Shown: positions 45,079-58,659, counted from the stretch's first letter. The stretch: DNA of 64,000 nucleotides from Phocoena phocoena (GCF_963924675.1 NC_089230.1:868001-932000); one strand, 5' to 3'. Numbers and translations are program-made. The notes: generated from the letters alone by a model not told the origin.

Positions 45079-47454
45079 AACCTCATAGCACTTGGTTTGT
45101 GTGTGGGTACTCGGTTGATGATGAATCTGGTGTCCATCCAGATTTGCTCCAGATCAGGCCCTGGAGTGGACGAGGATGCAAGTTACCCCCTGAGGGTCTC
45201 CGGGTGACTCTCCACTGGTCATCCTGTCCGGGAGCCTCAAGGCAGCCTGTCTGTCCCCTTGGCCTGCGTGCATTGCTTCGTTGGGATGAGCCATCTGGAA
45301 GTTTCTGAGTCAGAGACTGAGAGCTCATTGCTGTTGGACATGTAATTGACAGGTAAGTGGAGATCTAATCAGTGTTCTCAGCGGTAGAGGCTATTTCATC
45401 CTTCAGGGATCTGGGGGCAGAGGATTTATACAGAGACGTAAAGAAGTATTTATGCTACTGAATGATTCATTATTGTGTACAGTCACTGACAAAAATTGAC
45501 AGTAGCCTGCTTTAGAATGTCTTCTGCACTGAAGCCTTTGACAGTGGGCCCAAGAGCATGACAGGACATTCCCTGGCATTGCATCACGCCTCTGAGACTC
45601 CTGCAGTGTGGCTTTGTGTCATTTCAAAGGACACTCAGTTTCCGATAATAAATGTAATTTCTAACTTGAGGTATGTTAAGCACACGTGTTTACTTTGCAA
45701 GGGTTCTGAGATTCCTTTTTCATTTGAAATAGAGAAAAAACCATCCAGCCCTGCCAATTCTAGCTGCAAAATAACAACTGTGCTCTTGGCAAATAAATCG
45801 GGGTAAATAATGGTTTGTGCTACCTGAGATGTGAATGCATGACTTCAAAACACAGAAAATACACAATTTTTTGTGTGTGTGAATGAATGAATGAATGAAT
45901 GAACTATTCTCACTTAAGTGGGACATGGAAGTACAAATGCGAGAATTTAAAGGAAAGGAATAAATGCCTGTTGAGAGAAGCAGCAAGTGTTCCTGGAGCT
46001 GGATCTTGGCAGGTGGGCAGAACCTCCTAGTGATGGAGGCTCAAGTCCTGTATTGCTAATTCTTCTGCTCTGAGAATGATGAGGGGGCTGTAAACCCACA
46101 GAAATGACAAAAGAGGAGACAAATGCCACTTTATTGCATCAATGGAATGGATGTCAGCCAACGCAGGGCTTTCTGGTTGGCATGTGGCTTCAGTGAGTTC
46201 CCTCGTCCAACACCTAAAAGGACATCTCTCCGTGGATCCTACACCCCACACCCAACATTCAGGATTTTATGACCTCCAACTGGTTACACTTTACAGGAGA
46301 CCAGAGGAGTGTGGCCAACACACTTAAAGTGTGTTTCAGGAAGAGAGGAAACAGGGAAGGGGTCCAGAGTGAGATGAATGTCCGAAAGTGTTCCATGGAA
46401 TGGAAAAGAAAGCCACACACAGGACCTGGGTTTCTCAAGTATCTCAACCACTGGGGTCCTGCTGAGAGGACATGACAGATGAAGAGTCCTGGAATCTGAC
46501 TGTTCCTTCCTCTCCAGGGGGATAAGGAAAGAGTTGAGGAGAAGGGCGTTCCCTTTCCCTACCATAGAGGGATGATAGGTGATTGTATTTCCAACCATGT
46601 TCATACTTTGCTTCTCTGTCACCTGGCTCAGAGCTGCCCTGTCCTAGACCTTTCGGGGTCACACAAGATGGAAAGTGGGGTGGCTGTCTAGTCTCTCACA
46701 CTGTTCCGTACCTCAAGGATCAGTGACAAGATAAAGGTAAAGTTGGCCCAGACCAGTATTTACTGTTAACTTTTACTGTTAATTATTCCTTATTATTGAA
46801 AATACCATTCTCCACAGTGGTTAAAACAGAGGGGATCCAAATAATCTCCTTATCTTGGAGTGCATACGACATGCTTCAGGTTATTCTGTTAAGAAGGGGC
46901 TGCCCGATGCCCCTTCCTCAACGGGCAGGACACAGGCGCACCTGGCTTTTGTCCTGGACATGACCGAGTCCTCCTTTCCCAATTTTAGGGGACCCGGTAG
47001 AGGTCTCTAACATGTTAATTAGATGAAATGAGCAAAGAACACAAGTCCTCTTTTCTGCCTATTAAATTCCCAACTTATAAGGTGTCTGAACTGCCCAGTC
47101 TCTTTCCCTGTGTCTTTATCGCGGACCTACATTTCCACGAGGTCCATCTGACAGGAATTAATGGTGAAGATTTTCTTGTGGATGCAGACCACGCAAGGGA
47201 ACAAAAACACAGGACTCAGCACGGTATTAACAAGAGAAAGTCTAGTGGTTGCGCTGAAGTCACAGAAGACGCCTGCCTAGGGGAGGTTAGGCCTCAGTTA
47301 TGCAGGCCCACAGCCATCCGCATGTGCTTATTTGGAGGTTGCTAAAGTCACATTCAAATCCCGTGTTCCACCATAACTACACCACATGCAGTGTAATGTA
47401 ATGAAACGTAACGATGGCAGCAGTGCCGTTAACTGAAAAATCTTATTATATGCC
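45079..47454. other. Unassigned sequence
   Basis: A (GAAT)n run of about 22 bp sits at 45882-45903. A perfect donor ACAG|GTAAGT (plus, 45353) has no clear partner acceptor. No gene or interspersed repeat was recognised. Confidence 0.5.
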
Positions 47455-47640
47455 TGGTGACTTCGGTTTTATATAAATTATTTTATAAAATCCTCAAAAT
47501 AAATCTGTGAGCTCAAGTTGTTACTTTATATGTATCACTTTATTTAAATACATCTGAGAGGTGGTGTAACTTGCCCGAGGTCACACTGCTGGTACAGAGG
47601 TCTGGGTGAATCCCTGGTCCCGGGGCTGCACAAATCTTAA
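47455..47640 (-). repeat. MIR SINE
   Basis: Reverse MIR: AAAATCCTCAAAATAAATCT, then TAACTTGCCCGAGGTCACAC and CTGGTACAGAGGTCTGGGTG. Confidence 0.75.
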
Positions 47641-47674
47641 ATTTCCCAATGACACCACTCCCTGCTTATTAATC

Positions 47675-48123
47675 AAGAAATAAAGAATGCAATTTTGTCA
47701 TTTGCTGCAACACGGATGGACTTGGAAGACATTATGCTAAGTGAAATAAACCAGACAGAGAAAGACAAACACTGTATGATATCACTTATATGTGGAATCA
47801 GGAAAATAAAACACTCTAGTGAATATAACAGAAAAGAAGCAGACTCACAGATGTAGAGAATAAACTAATGGTCACCAGTGGGGAGAGGGAAGAGGGGAGG
47901 GGCATGATAAGGGTAGAGGTTAAGAGACACAAACTGCTACGTATAAAATAAAGAAGCTACAAGGATATATTGTACGGCAAGGAAATATAAACACTATTTT
48001 ATACTAACTATAAATGGAGGACAATCTTTAAAAATTGTGAGTCACTCTATTGTATACCTAAAGCATATAATATTGTAAATCAACTATACCTCAATTTAAA
48101 AAAGAAGAAAAGGAAATAAAGAA
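47675..48123 (+). mobile_element. 5'-truncated L1 3' end
   Basis: Sense L1 with ACACGGATGGACTTGGAAGA, CACTTATATGTGGAATCAGG, CAACTATACCTCAATTTAAA and an A-rich tail. Near-identical target repeats ARGAAATAAAGAA lie at 47675-47687 and 48111-48123. Confidence 0.93.
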
Positions 48124-49489
48124 AGAGGAAAAAAAATGTTTGGGACTCTGACTGTTTATCTGGCATGAAAAATTTATTCTTAGCATAAACAACATAAACG
48201 TTGCCAAAGAGGATCTTTTGGGAAATAATTATGCAAAATAAGTGTTGTCATTGCAGGGGATTTAGATGTCTGATGAAACTTATTTCTAGAGATCTGGCTC
48301 CTGGGAATTGGTGAGTCATGTCACTATGTTCTGATTTAGCATCAGTTTTGAGGCCACGTAGGAAGTTGCAAAATTAAGAAGCTTAGATAAAAAAATCAAA
48401 CCATATTTTTTTGTAGCCTCTTGAGTGAGTGGAAGCCTGGAGGGTCTCACGTCAGACTGGCTAGAGAATGGGGTCAAAGGTGGGAAGGCACCATTCACAG
48501 AAGGGATGCAGAGGTGAAAAGTCAAGGAGGCAAGATTATCCAGGGCTTGTCTTATAGAGGGTGTTTTCAAAGCTCTGCGATGGGTAAGGTGCCTGTGGTT
48601 AAGTGCTACTGAATCATACTCTACCCTTTTTGCTGTTTGTTAAGAACTTCAAGGACACAAGTGCACTCGCCCCTGCAGAATTTAAAGGCTGACTTGTCCC
48701 CCATGGAACCAGGCCCCACTGCTGTGTCCCTAAGGACGGGAGTTAACTTCTGCTGACAGACATCCTCTGTCCTCTCCTCCCACGGGGCGTGGCCTGGCGG
48801 GGAGAGAGGCTGGCTTCCCAGCATCCTGGGGGATACCCACCCAAAGATTTGGAGTTGGTCTTTCTGAGCTGGTGGATGGAGTGAATTCACAGCTGTGTTC
48901 CCGGAATCTTCAAACTCCGTGGGTGTAGCTCCTTGAAGTGGCAGGATGAAGTGAGTCCTGGAGGTCTGCTTGTTGTTGGTCCTCAAAGGACTCACATCAG
49001 CACCGTCTCAGGGAGTCCCCCAGGGATGCTTTCCATTCCAGCATGGGGCCAAAGGTGATGCTTTGATCCCAAATAAGGACACTGCCGCGTCACTGTGCGT
49101 TCACTTGGCTGAGGGACTGCCCGCCGTCGGCTCCTTTCCTCCTCTGCACTTGGCCTCCTGCTCTCCTGTTGTTCCTTTCCAGTTCCCTTCCCTGGTTCCA
49201 ACTCCTCCCACCCACTGGCTGCTGGGTCCCCCAGTTTTTGGTCTTCCGTCCTCTCTATGGGGGAGCTGAGAGCGATGCCCTCCGAAGCCTGGCATCTCCC
49301 AAAACCGCATCTGCACCACCGGCCTCTTTTCTGAGCCCCAGCTCGCACGTCCCTGGGCCTGCGCCCCTCCAGGGGAACGTCTAACCCACACGTTCATCAA
49401 CAAGCGCCCCGTCTCTATTTTAATTTCTTGACCAGATTACCACGAGCCCATCTAATATCTCCCACGGTGAAGGTCTTGACCTTCTCCTG
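48124..49489. other. Unassigned sequence
   Basis: GC-rich after 48650; overlapping ORFs on both strands look like chance. A 54-nt plus segment at 48257-48310 has fair splice signals, too weak to call. Confidence 0.45.
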
Positions 49490-49735
49490 TTGTCAGACCC
49501 TGCCCGCCATATCCATCACCACACATAGCTTCCACTTCCCCAGGCCTCTGCATCCCAGCCTCCTGGCACGTCTGCTCATCTTCAGGAAGCCTTCACAGCC
49601 TCCTGCCTGGACTGAGTCAGGGTCTGGACCTTCTCCCCGTGTCCCCCGGTGTTCTCCCTGACCAGTCAGTGCTCTCAAGGTAGCCTGGACGACCTGTCTA
49701 AAATGCAGAACTGCTCAAGTGACCGCTCTGGTTAA
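49490..49735 (+). repeat. Possible L2 fragment
   Basis: Contains TCTTCAGGAAGCCTTCACAG and a CTCCCTGACCA-like word, resembling the 'ggaagccttccctga' part of L2. Weak. Confidence 0.3.
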
Positions 49736-50959
49736 AAGCCACTGGCGACTCTCATGCTTGGCTGGAGGACATTCTGCGGAGGGGAATCTGGCCAATGTTT
49801 CGAAGTTAAAAATTCACCCACCCTTCGATGCAGTGTCCTGAGGCCATCGTGTCACATGTGCGCAAAGGCACAGAAATAAGGATAATCACTGGGGGTGGTG
49901 CATCAGAACGGGCCTGGGAACGCCCCAAATGCCCACCAGCAGGGACACTGGCAAAACGAAGAACTCACCCAGACAGTGAGGTGTGCACCATTGCAGGTCC
50001 TCTGAGCTGCTTCAGGAAGGTCTCGGGGTTGCGCCCCGGCAGCCCCGCCCAGAGCCCCTCGGGCCCTGCACTCCCTGTCACCAGCTCTGACGGTTCCCCC
50101 CACCCACCCACCGCCAGCACCTGCTACTCCTGCTGAGGGGGGTCCTCCAGGCCACTAGGCAGATTCACCTGTGGGCACAGAGCCGGGGGTGTAGGAGAGG
50201 ATGTCCCCCAGGCTGGCCCCAGGCCACCGACAGAAAGGTGGGGAGAACCAAGCTCCTGGACCCAAGTTCAGGAGAAATTTGGAGGTATCCCTTACGTCCT
50301 GGGGTCCCTGCAGAGTCAGAATTGGACAGGGCCAGCTTCACGGGCTGCCACCCGTGTGGTCAGACAGGGCCCCTCAATCGGAGGCCTCATACTTGATTTA
50401 AAGCTCGGCTGTCCCTATCTTGATGATTTTTCCTTTTTATTTTGCACCGGGCTTTGCAATTTGTGTAGCCAAGCCTGGATCTGAGAATGTTGCGTGACAA
50501 TGCACCGTGGCTGGCCGTGGCCCATCCCGGACCAGGACCCCCTCCCTACTGTTTCTGTAGGGTGCACTCAACACATCACGACTTGATAAGGTCTGCTTCT
50601 GGGCGACCTGACCAGCCCTGGAGCGCTCATGTGTCCTTGCGTGCTGTGCAAACGTGTGACTGTGTGTGCTTGTTGCATCACCTCTGAGACACACACAAAA
50701 CGTGGAAGAGGAAGACAAGAGGGTGACGGACGGGGGCTTAGGAGGCGGAGGTGGGCGTGAGGAGAGAGCCCACTGTTTACTGAAGTGTGGCTTGGGATTT
50801 GTTTTTAATTTTGTACTGTATGCAATTGTTATGCATTTGAAAAAAAAAACTGCAGACAATTAAAACAGACAAGCAAAACCCAGAACCCCGATGTTGACAA
50901 ACTGAGGCTAAGCTCCTTGGAATACAAGCCCTTTGATGTCTGGACGGACAGACTTCTGC
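49736..50959. other. Unassigned sequence
   Basis: GC-rich, with a short A run at 50840-50849. Nothing recognised. Confidence 0.45.
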
Positions 50960-51348
50960 AGCCCCGACTCCCCTCACTCCTTCCTGTTCACCTGTGTTCC
51001 AGGAACTCAGGAGTATTTCCTTTGCCTAGATGTGTCATGTGCATCTGTGTCTTTTCTCTTTGCTCATGTAATTTCTCCTCTTGGAAGGCTCTCTTCTTAA
51101 TAGTTCACCTGGAGTTCTGAGCATTCTTGAAGGACTGTTTCCGGTTGTGTTGTCTTTGGAGCCATCCTGACCTAACCTGCAAAAAATCAGTGTTTCTCCC
51201 TTGTCTAATTCTTAGCCATTTTCCTACATAACTCTTTTACAACAGGATTTTTAGTAATATATTTAAAAATGTAAATTAAAGAAATTGAAATTTCTAATAC
51301 AGCATATCATGCACATAGTAGATGTTCATAACCAGTCAATGAATCCAA
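50960..51348 (+). repeat. Possible L2 3' region
   Basis: Words such as CTTGGAAGGCTCTCTTCTTA, then GAGCCATCCTGACC and, at the end, GCACATAGTAGATGTTCATA follow the general order of an L2 3' end. Diverged. Confidence 0.4.
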
Positions 51349-53824
51349 CTTTAGGTTTTTGTCTTCAGGGAATTGAGTATATGGACTAGAAGTGGGGAAT
51401 CTTTAGACCTATATGGTAGATGTAGACATTGCTGCTTCGTGGGACTTGCAATAGGAAAGTTATACCCAGTACACAGAACGCAGCACGGAGGACTCGATCG
51501 GGCCATTCCCACAGCACGAAGGTCGGCCGCCGTAGGCATTACCTGTGTAGAGAAGGCTGTGAACATTTCAGAAAAGATGTTGAAGATCTAAAATATCATT
51601 GATGGGCTTCACCTGCTTACTTTGTATTATCATTTTATGTCATTGTATTTTCTTTTATAAAAATAACACACTGTCTCTGCAAAGACCTGACTATGTCCAG
51701 AGATTAACTTTGATTTGGGGAAAATTAGTTCAGAATAAATGAATGTTAACCCGAACAGCTTTCAGTCAATGTTGGCTATTAAAATTATTTTCAAAATATG
51801 GTTAGAGTTACATAGAAAAATATGCACGGCAAAACAACCAAGAAGAGATGTGCGCAAATCTCTGGGGTAAAGAGACCACGAAGTTTACCTCTGAATGGTG
51901 GCAACTGTGTGATGGAGAAACAACTGAAAACCAAATAACTGAGACACCGTTCAAGGGTTTGTATGCATTTGCCCTAACCTTTTAAAGAAGGATGGTTTAA
52001 CAGGTCTTGGACACCAAGGTGTCTTGTAATATTTAGTCAGTAATACTGACAGTTTATCTAAGGAATTCATCCCCAGCACATCTGATTGGTTTGTGTCATT
52101 TGACTGGTAATTCAGATCAAAATCCTTCACGGTTTTGCCCAGCGTCCATATGGGATGATGAGGCGGTGTGGACAGGGGCCAGTGAGGCCCTGCGGTCTGC
52201 GAAGCTCCTGTGGCGGAGTGGCTACTGTCCACCATTCTCCCTCCTCCGGATTAGAAACATGAGTCCACCTCTACTGGTGTGTTTGTAACAACGCCCATGA
52301 AGAGGGAGGGGTTCGTTCCCTTCCCCACTGACCCAGCTTGGCCATGGGACTTGCTTTTGTCACAGAACGTGAGCAGAAGTGACAGTGGAGAGTTCAGGCC
52401 AGGCTCAGGGGGATGGCGTGTCCCTACTCACTCTCTCATAGGTAGGGAACGCTCTGGCAGGTGTGGGTCCCAGGAGACTGGGGATGTGAGTGGAGCAGAT
52501 CCAAACCCGAGCTCCTTCCTGGTGCCAAAGTCAGCTGGCTCCGAGTGAGCCCACCTGAGACCCCAAGGAGGATCTGTGCTGTGGCTGTAAAGTCACTGGG
52601 GTTTTGAGGTTGACAAGCACTCCCCTTCTCCTATGCCCCACTCAGCTAAAAATAATAATTATTTAACCAGTCCTATTCTTCTTAAAAGGCACTTTCAGGA
52701 CCATCTCTGTCATTCAAGGAGATCCCTTGGCTCTCCTGGCCAACTCCAAAGAGTTCATCAAATAAATCTTTCAAACATGCTATTTTCTGCATCCCTTTAC
52801 ATCTCTGGAGATAGTTTGACATTTCTTATCGATAAGATATCAAGGCAAGAATCTGGCTGGCTCAGTTGTACTCATTTCTGGAGAATGTACAGTCAATAAA
52901 CACTGCCCAGATAAAGACACCTGGCCCTCACCATGCGTTCAGCACCGGGTTCTTTCCTGGACCTCTTGTTTCCCTCAAGGGAAAATATCGTGCAATAATA
53001 GGGATGATGATAAATGTGTCTACCATGTTTAATCAGTACATTTTAGAAGGAAAATTTTACTAGCATCATTTTTCTCTGCAGAGTATCTAGTAACAGCTCA
53101 AAACACATTTTATGTAACTGATGAGAACATGTTTATCATAGGATTATGAGTAACAATCCTATCTTGTTATGATGGTTTTTTTGGAGTAAACTTAAATGGG
53201 GTATTAGAAGACAGCAGTGTGGTTTCTTTGACAGGCCTTACCAAATTCATGTTTCCCCAAGGAAATCATGGCTGTTCTAGAATCCAGTTTTCTTAAACAG
53301 TCCTCTGGTGCAGGAAATATGAAAACACAGGCAGACGTTGCCTGTTAAGTGGCAGTGTTGGTTCAAACACCAAAAGTGACATTGCACCTATATAATGCAA
53401 TCAAAATGAAAGCTCTTTAAATTAAGAAATAGACATGACAGTCTCCATTAGTTCTATGAATTGCACTAATGTTAATTACTTCTCATAATTTCTGTGCCAG
53501 TGATATATGGTCACTATCATCCAGCCGGTCCACTGGTTGAATCTGTTGGTCAATGCAGAAATGAGGTGGGTGCATGCTGTTACTAGGAGAAAAGTTAGCT
53601 AATTTTGGAACAGCAGCTGCTTTTAACCTAAACACATTGAGTAGAAAGCTAGGGGTAGTGCTGATAAGGCTGAAGAAAACATTGGCGTTCTCTCTTTCTG
53701 TTACTTCCTGTTGTATTTTATTGTAAAATTCTGGATAAGTGCACAGACTTGGGCTTAAAATCTGTGAAATATAGCACTGCAACTCAACACCCAGAGAAAT
53801 TTGGAGCTAGAAGAGAAACGGGAG
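51349..53824. other. Unassigned sequence
   Basis: 52290-52550 resembles an old mammalian interspersed repeat (TTGGCCATGGGACTTGCTTT, GAACGTGAGCAGAAGTGAC) that I cannot name. The remainder shows nothing recognisable. Confidence 0.4.
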
Positions 53825-53930
53825 GTCACCTGCCACTGATTTCATTTTAGTAAAGAGGCAGCAAGCACCAGAGTTTGAGTGACTTCCATAATTATCCAGT
53901 GACACGCCTCATTGTCCTCATCCTGCCGAT
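53825..53930 (-). repeat. Possible MIR fragment
   Basis: TTTTAGTAAAGAGGCAGCAA followed by GAGTGACTTCCATAATTATC resembles reverse MIR. Short and diverged. Confidence 0.4.
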
Positions 53931-54559
53931 TTCTCCCCATATGTGGCCCTGCATCCGTACATCTATGGACGTTTGATGTGTAGGTTAGCCTAAGCCAACT
54001 AGAGCCTTGATAACTAGGTGTCGGAGAGAATGCTAGAAGGTGACTTGCTTGTAGGAGTGAGCTGGGAGGGCATTGCTATGGTTAAAGGAAAGGTTAACCT
54101 ACTAGCGGAAAGCTTCATTCAACCAGCGAATACAATTCACTTGACTGATTACAGAATTCATGTTTCCCCAAGGACACCATGGTCGCGTTCTAGATCGAGC
54201 TGCTGGATCATGGCCAGTGTGGTGACGCAAATGTCTGCAAACCCAATCTTCCCTGCTCACTTAGCGGCTCCCGTAACAACACCACGTTTGCCTTCCCTTG
54301 CGGGATTTTGGCAACAAGAGGTGTAAAAGCCCCTAAAGAATGGAGAAGGCTTTAAAAAGGAATGTGTATACCTAAGAGTTAATACACAGATAAGCATTTT
54401 AGATAAATACTAGCTCAAAGAGGTGGTAAATTCCAAGACCGTCACAACAGCGATGTCTCCACTGGCCCTGGATCAGATGAGGACGAGATCACCATCACCA
54501 TCACCATCACCATCCTCGCTGATGTTTATCATGGGATCGCTCTAGCCCAGAATTTAGTA
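53931..54559. other. Unassigned sequence with (ACCATC)n
   Basis: A short hexanucleotide run (CACCAT, four copies) lies at about 54489-54514. Otherwise nothing recognised. Confidence 0.55.
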
Positions 54560-54740
54560 TTAGATGTACGATCTCATCAGTCCTCAGAACGACCCAATGA
54601 GCTAAATACTACAATTATGGCTATTTTACAGATGAGATGGTAAAGACTTCGAGAGGTTAATATTTCACGCAAGAACGTCAACCTGAACACAAAAGCAGGT
54701 CTCCTACTCTTTCTCCCCCGCGCTGGGCTAATCCTCACCA
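54560..54740 (-). repeat. MIR SINE
   Basis: Reverse MIR: AGTCCTCAGAACGACCCAAT, ATGGCTATTTTACAGATGAG, then GAGAGGTTAATATTTCACGC. Confidence 0.75.
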
Positions 54741-55104
54741 GGTGCCAATGGGGTAGACCGGTTGGTGCATGTTTAAGATGGTAAATGTCCTCACATACTG
54801 TATTCATAATTTCCCCATCAGTGTATCAAACGCTGGCAGGCTTAACTCTATGCATATTGAGTTGCCATAGTTTCAGGGATATTTGTACTCTGTTTAAAGC
54901 TAAGAACATATTTGTGGACTCCTAAATCCTCTTACAAATTAGGCACACAGACTTGTTCTTTTGCAATGTACTCAGTGCATTTTACTGTTGGTGAGTAAGT
55001 GTCTTGAGCAGATTCCTAGTCACATGCCAACGGTTATGAGCCTATTTATAATCATGCTAAAACGGATGTTTAAAAATGCAGTGCACTAATTTACGGCAAT
55101 ATGT
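54741..55104. other. Unassigned sequence
   Basis: Nothing recognised. Confidence 0.5.
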
Positions 55105-56330
55105 ATTATATAATGACCTCGAGGGCATTGTGCTGAGTGAGGGAAGTCAGACAGAGGAAGACACGTCCTGTAGGATCTCACTTATATGTGGAATCTTAAA
55201 AAAATAGAATAAGAGATCAGCGCATTTGTGGTCACAGAGGCAGGGGGTGAGGGGTGGGAGATTGGATGAAGGTGGTCAAAAGGCAAAAGCTTCCCTTTAT
55301 AATATAAATAAGTAGCGGGGACTTAATGTATAGCACGATGTCTATGTTAACACTGGTATATTTGAAACCGGTGTTATCCTTGAAACCAGTATATTGGTAC
55401 ACTGGTATACTATGTCTGGTATATTTGAAAGTTGTTAAAGAGAGTAGATTCTAAAAGTTCTCATTACAAGGGAAGAAATGTTTTTTGTATTTATGTGAGG
55501 TGATGGGTACTAACTAACCTCGTGGTGGTAATCGTTTCCCAATACATGCAAGTCAACTCATTATGTTACCGAAAGTGGGGTCTGGCTGCTCGCCACTTAA
55601 AAGCCAATAAAAAGACAAGGTTGGTGGAAAGAAAAATTTGCCTTATTTCGGATGCCCGCAACTGGGGGTGTGGGGGGAGGGTGGACCCCTGTCCAAGGGC
55701 CCACTCCCCACCCCCCCACTGACAATCGGGGGCAAGAGCTTTTATAGATGGAGGGAGGGGGCTACATGCAGACAGAGCACAGCCAGCTCTGACGGTCATC
55801 TTGAAATTGGTGATGCGGTGCTCTGACCAGCGTCATCTTGATTGTTTTCAGCACAGTTAGTCTTCAGTTCCAGGGTCGGTTTGTTCCCATTTCCTTGAGG
55901 TCAGTTCTTGGAATTGTGGCAGCTTATGTCATGGCTATGGCCTGGTCATCGTGTAGTTAACTTCTTCCACCCGGTGGGGATTTCGGTATCTACAAGACGG
56001 CTCAGAGGACATGGCCCAGAGTATGATCTCTAGCCCTTGAGGAGGAACTAAAGGTCCTTGACTTTGCTTAATGACTAAACTACTGGTATTTGGTCTCATT
56101 TGACTGTTTACCTTTGTCTTTGCATTTTCACACTTCTCTGATTAAACTTATTCTTTGGCTAAAGTTTTTCCACAGACAAAAGGCAGGGACAGGATGTCGG
56201 GGGAGAGACCATAGGGCCCTGCTCCTTTTCAATTATGCTGTATACCTTAAACTTACACAGAGAAGTATGTCAATCATATCTCAATAAAACCAAAAAGGAA
56301 ACATAATTTTAAGCTTGAAATGTGCATGAG
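55105..56330 (+). mobile_element. L1 3' end split by an LTR
   Basis: Sense L1 runs 55105-55563 (AGTGAGGGAAGTCAGACAGA, CACTTATATGTGGAATCTTA, AAAAGTTCTCATTACAAGGG). It resumes at 56232-56330 (ATTATGCTGTATACCTTAAA, then ATATCTCAATAAAACC). Direct continuity across the insert is clear. A TGGTATATTTGAAA word is duplicated within 55345-55435. Confidence 0.9.
55560..56235 (-). mobile_element. Solo LTR of an ERV1-type endogenous retrovirus
   Basis: The LTR runs 55564-56231 (668 bp), TG...CA at its ends, with 4-bp target repeats ATTA (55560-55563 and 56232-56235), typical of class I (gammaretrovirus-like) ERVs. Read on the minus strand it has U3, a TATAAAA box at 55740-55746 and, about 100 bp on, an AATAAG poly(A)-like signal near 55642. 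A C-rich stretch lies between them. No internal viral sequence remains, so it arose by LTR-LTR recombination. The family name is not known to me. Confidence 0.85.
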
Positions 56331-56983
56331 TATCTAATAAGGATTGATTATAACGAAAAGAAATAATAACATAAGCTATAACATTAAAAACATACCTACA
56401 GAAAATGAACTACGTTAAAAAATGTGCAGAAACAATGGAACATTGCATCTGACAAAATTCTAATATTACACATTTATGCATACCTTGCTGTGTTGTTTCA
56501 TAGAAAAGGATTCATTTAAAACTATAGAAAATGTGGCTGCTTTTACAGATGCTGCTTTGGTATTTTCAATCATTAATCTACCATCAACTCAACAAATCAC
56601 TTTTACTTAATGCATGTGCCACCAATGTTAAAAAAAATAAATTTAAACATCAAAATTAAAAATATTCTATCCAAATCCTGCACAAAGAAGTAGTTTTCTT
56701 TTTTTTTAACTGATCTTTTTCTTACTTATTTGGCATGTACAAAGCAATAGCAGAACCTGCACTGCTGTTGAAAATGTTAAACTTTATCATAAAGTAAGAA
56801 AGTAGTTTAGGTAGACAAGTGTTAAGAATTTTTTGACGTTTTCCTATGTAGAAAAATACATTTATACACTTAGCATATAAGTAATTCCTATAATTTAAAA
56901 ATAATTAAAAATATCTTTCCCTAAAGAGCTTAATAGTTATCAAAGACTTTTGCTTATGTTTTGTCATTTTAAGCCAACCAGAC
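56331..56983. other. Unassigned AT-rich sequence
   Basis: Nothing recognised. Confidence 0.5.
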
Positions 56984-57766
56984 TCTTGGATGAATATTTT
57001 TTAAAAATTTACTTTATTGAAGTATATTCAATTTACAATGTTGTGTTAATGTCTGCTGTATAGCAGAGTGATTCAATTATACATATGTGTGTACTCATTC
57101 ATATTCTTTTCCGTTACGGTTTATCACAGGATATTGTACATAGCTCCCTGTGCTGTGCAGTAGGATCTTGTTGTTTATCCATTCTCTCCACGATAGTTTT
57201 TTGTATCTGCTGACTCCAAACTCCCACTCCGTCCCAGCCCTCCCCACCACCTCCCCTTGGCAACCACAAGTCTGTTCTCTATGTGAGTCTGTTTCTGTTT
57301 TGCAGATAGGTTCATTTGTGTCATAATTTAGATTCCACATATAAGTGATATCACATGATGTTTGTCTTTCTCTGTCTGACTAATTTCACTTAGTATGATC
57401 ATCTCTAGGTCCATCCATGTTGCTGCAAATGGCATGATTTCATTCTTTTTTACGGCTGAGTAATATTCCTTTGTATATATGCACCACATCTTCTTTATCC
57501 ATTCCTCTGTCGATGGACATTTAGGTTGCTTCCATGTCTTGGCTATTGTGAATAGTGCTGCTATGAACATAGGGGTGCATGTATCTTTTTGAATTATAGT
57601 TTTGTTCATTGAATTATAGTGTATGCCCAGGAGTGGGATTGCTGGATCATATGGCAACTTTATATTCAGTTTTTTGAGGAACCTCCATACTGTTTTCCAT
57701 AGTGGCTGCACCAGTTTACATTCCCACTAACAATGTAAGAGAGTTCCCTTTTCTTGGATGAATATT
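56984..57766 (-). mobile_element. 5'-truncated L1
   Basis: Antisense L1 (56998-57752) with the 3' UTR and the ORF2 C terminus. The minus frame 57328-57711 carries [19 protein letters not shown] and KEYYSAVKKNE. A perfect 14-bp target repeat CTTGGATGAATATT lies at 56984-56997 and 57753-57766. Confidence 0.96.
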
Positions 57767-57809
57767 AAATGATTCATTCATCTATGGCTCTGTAAGAATA
57801 TATTAAATC

Positions 57810-58170
57810 ATCACCACATGGCAGGCACCTGGGGGATGCTGACCTCCCCTGGAGAAGAAGCATGACTTCTCCCCTCATGAAACTTACAGACCAGTGTAGT
57901 GGGTGATTCAGAAGGATAAATCAGGTGAAAGGGTGACCACAAGGTGACGTGGGATCATGATAAAGTGGTTCTAACACAGTCCAAGTGGTCTGGAGAGGCT
58001 TGTAAGAAAGAAGTCTCATCTAACCTGAGACCCAGGTCAACCAGGCATGGGTTCAGGGGACCGGAGGGACAAGAATATGGATGGAGAACTTTCCAGGCAG
58101 AGAGACAGGATGTCAGATGACTGCAGGGTGCTTCAGGACTTGGCTTTGAACTGCTGGAATGAGTAAGAGG
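57810..58170 (+). repeat. Possible ancient L2/CR1-like repeat
   Basis: TGGAGAAGAAGCATGACTTC, then CTTACAGACCAGTGTAGTGG, CACTCTGG-type words and TTTCCAGGCAGAGAGACAGG follow a familiar mammal-wide repeat order. Name uncertain. Confidence 0.35.
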
Positions 58171-58659
58171 TAGCCTAGGGTCACTGTCTTCAGGGCCCAC
58201 TTTTCAAGAGAGAGCAAAAAAAGGCAAACACTCCATGACCTTTTCCATTAGTATTTTACCAAATTTAACCTGATAGAAGATTAAAGTTCAACGTTTGATG
58301 ATTTAGTGAATTATCGCCATTTAATTAATTAATATTATTCAAATATATAAACAAATGTGTTAGTGGAATACCTATATATTCTTAAACATTAATAGGGAAA
58401 ATATTTCTACAGGTAACTCCATTCTCTGACCATACTCATACTCTCAGTCCAGTGATGTACTGGTAAATGTTTGTCAACCAGCTTTCAAGAGAAATAGACA
58501 CAAACACACACGCTGATTTCCATGACGTAGCGGCTCCCAGTGTGGAGAACTACAACCTGCCAGTTTGGCACTAACTGGTTCATGATGTTACGAAAATTTT
58601 ACAGCTGGAAGTAGCCAATTCTAGCATGGTATTCAGTTTCTGATACTTTTTAGACTTCA
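58171..58659. other. Unassigned sequence
   Basis: Nothing recognised. Confidence 0.5.

Noticed and set aside
45353..45358. Perfect plus-strand donor ACAG|GTAAGT
   Set aside because: No acceptor of comparable strength within 300 bp; a first exon cannot be excluded but nothing supports a promoter.
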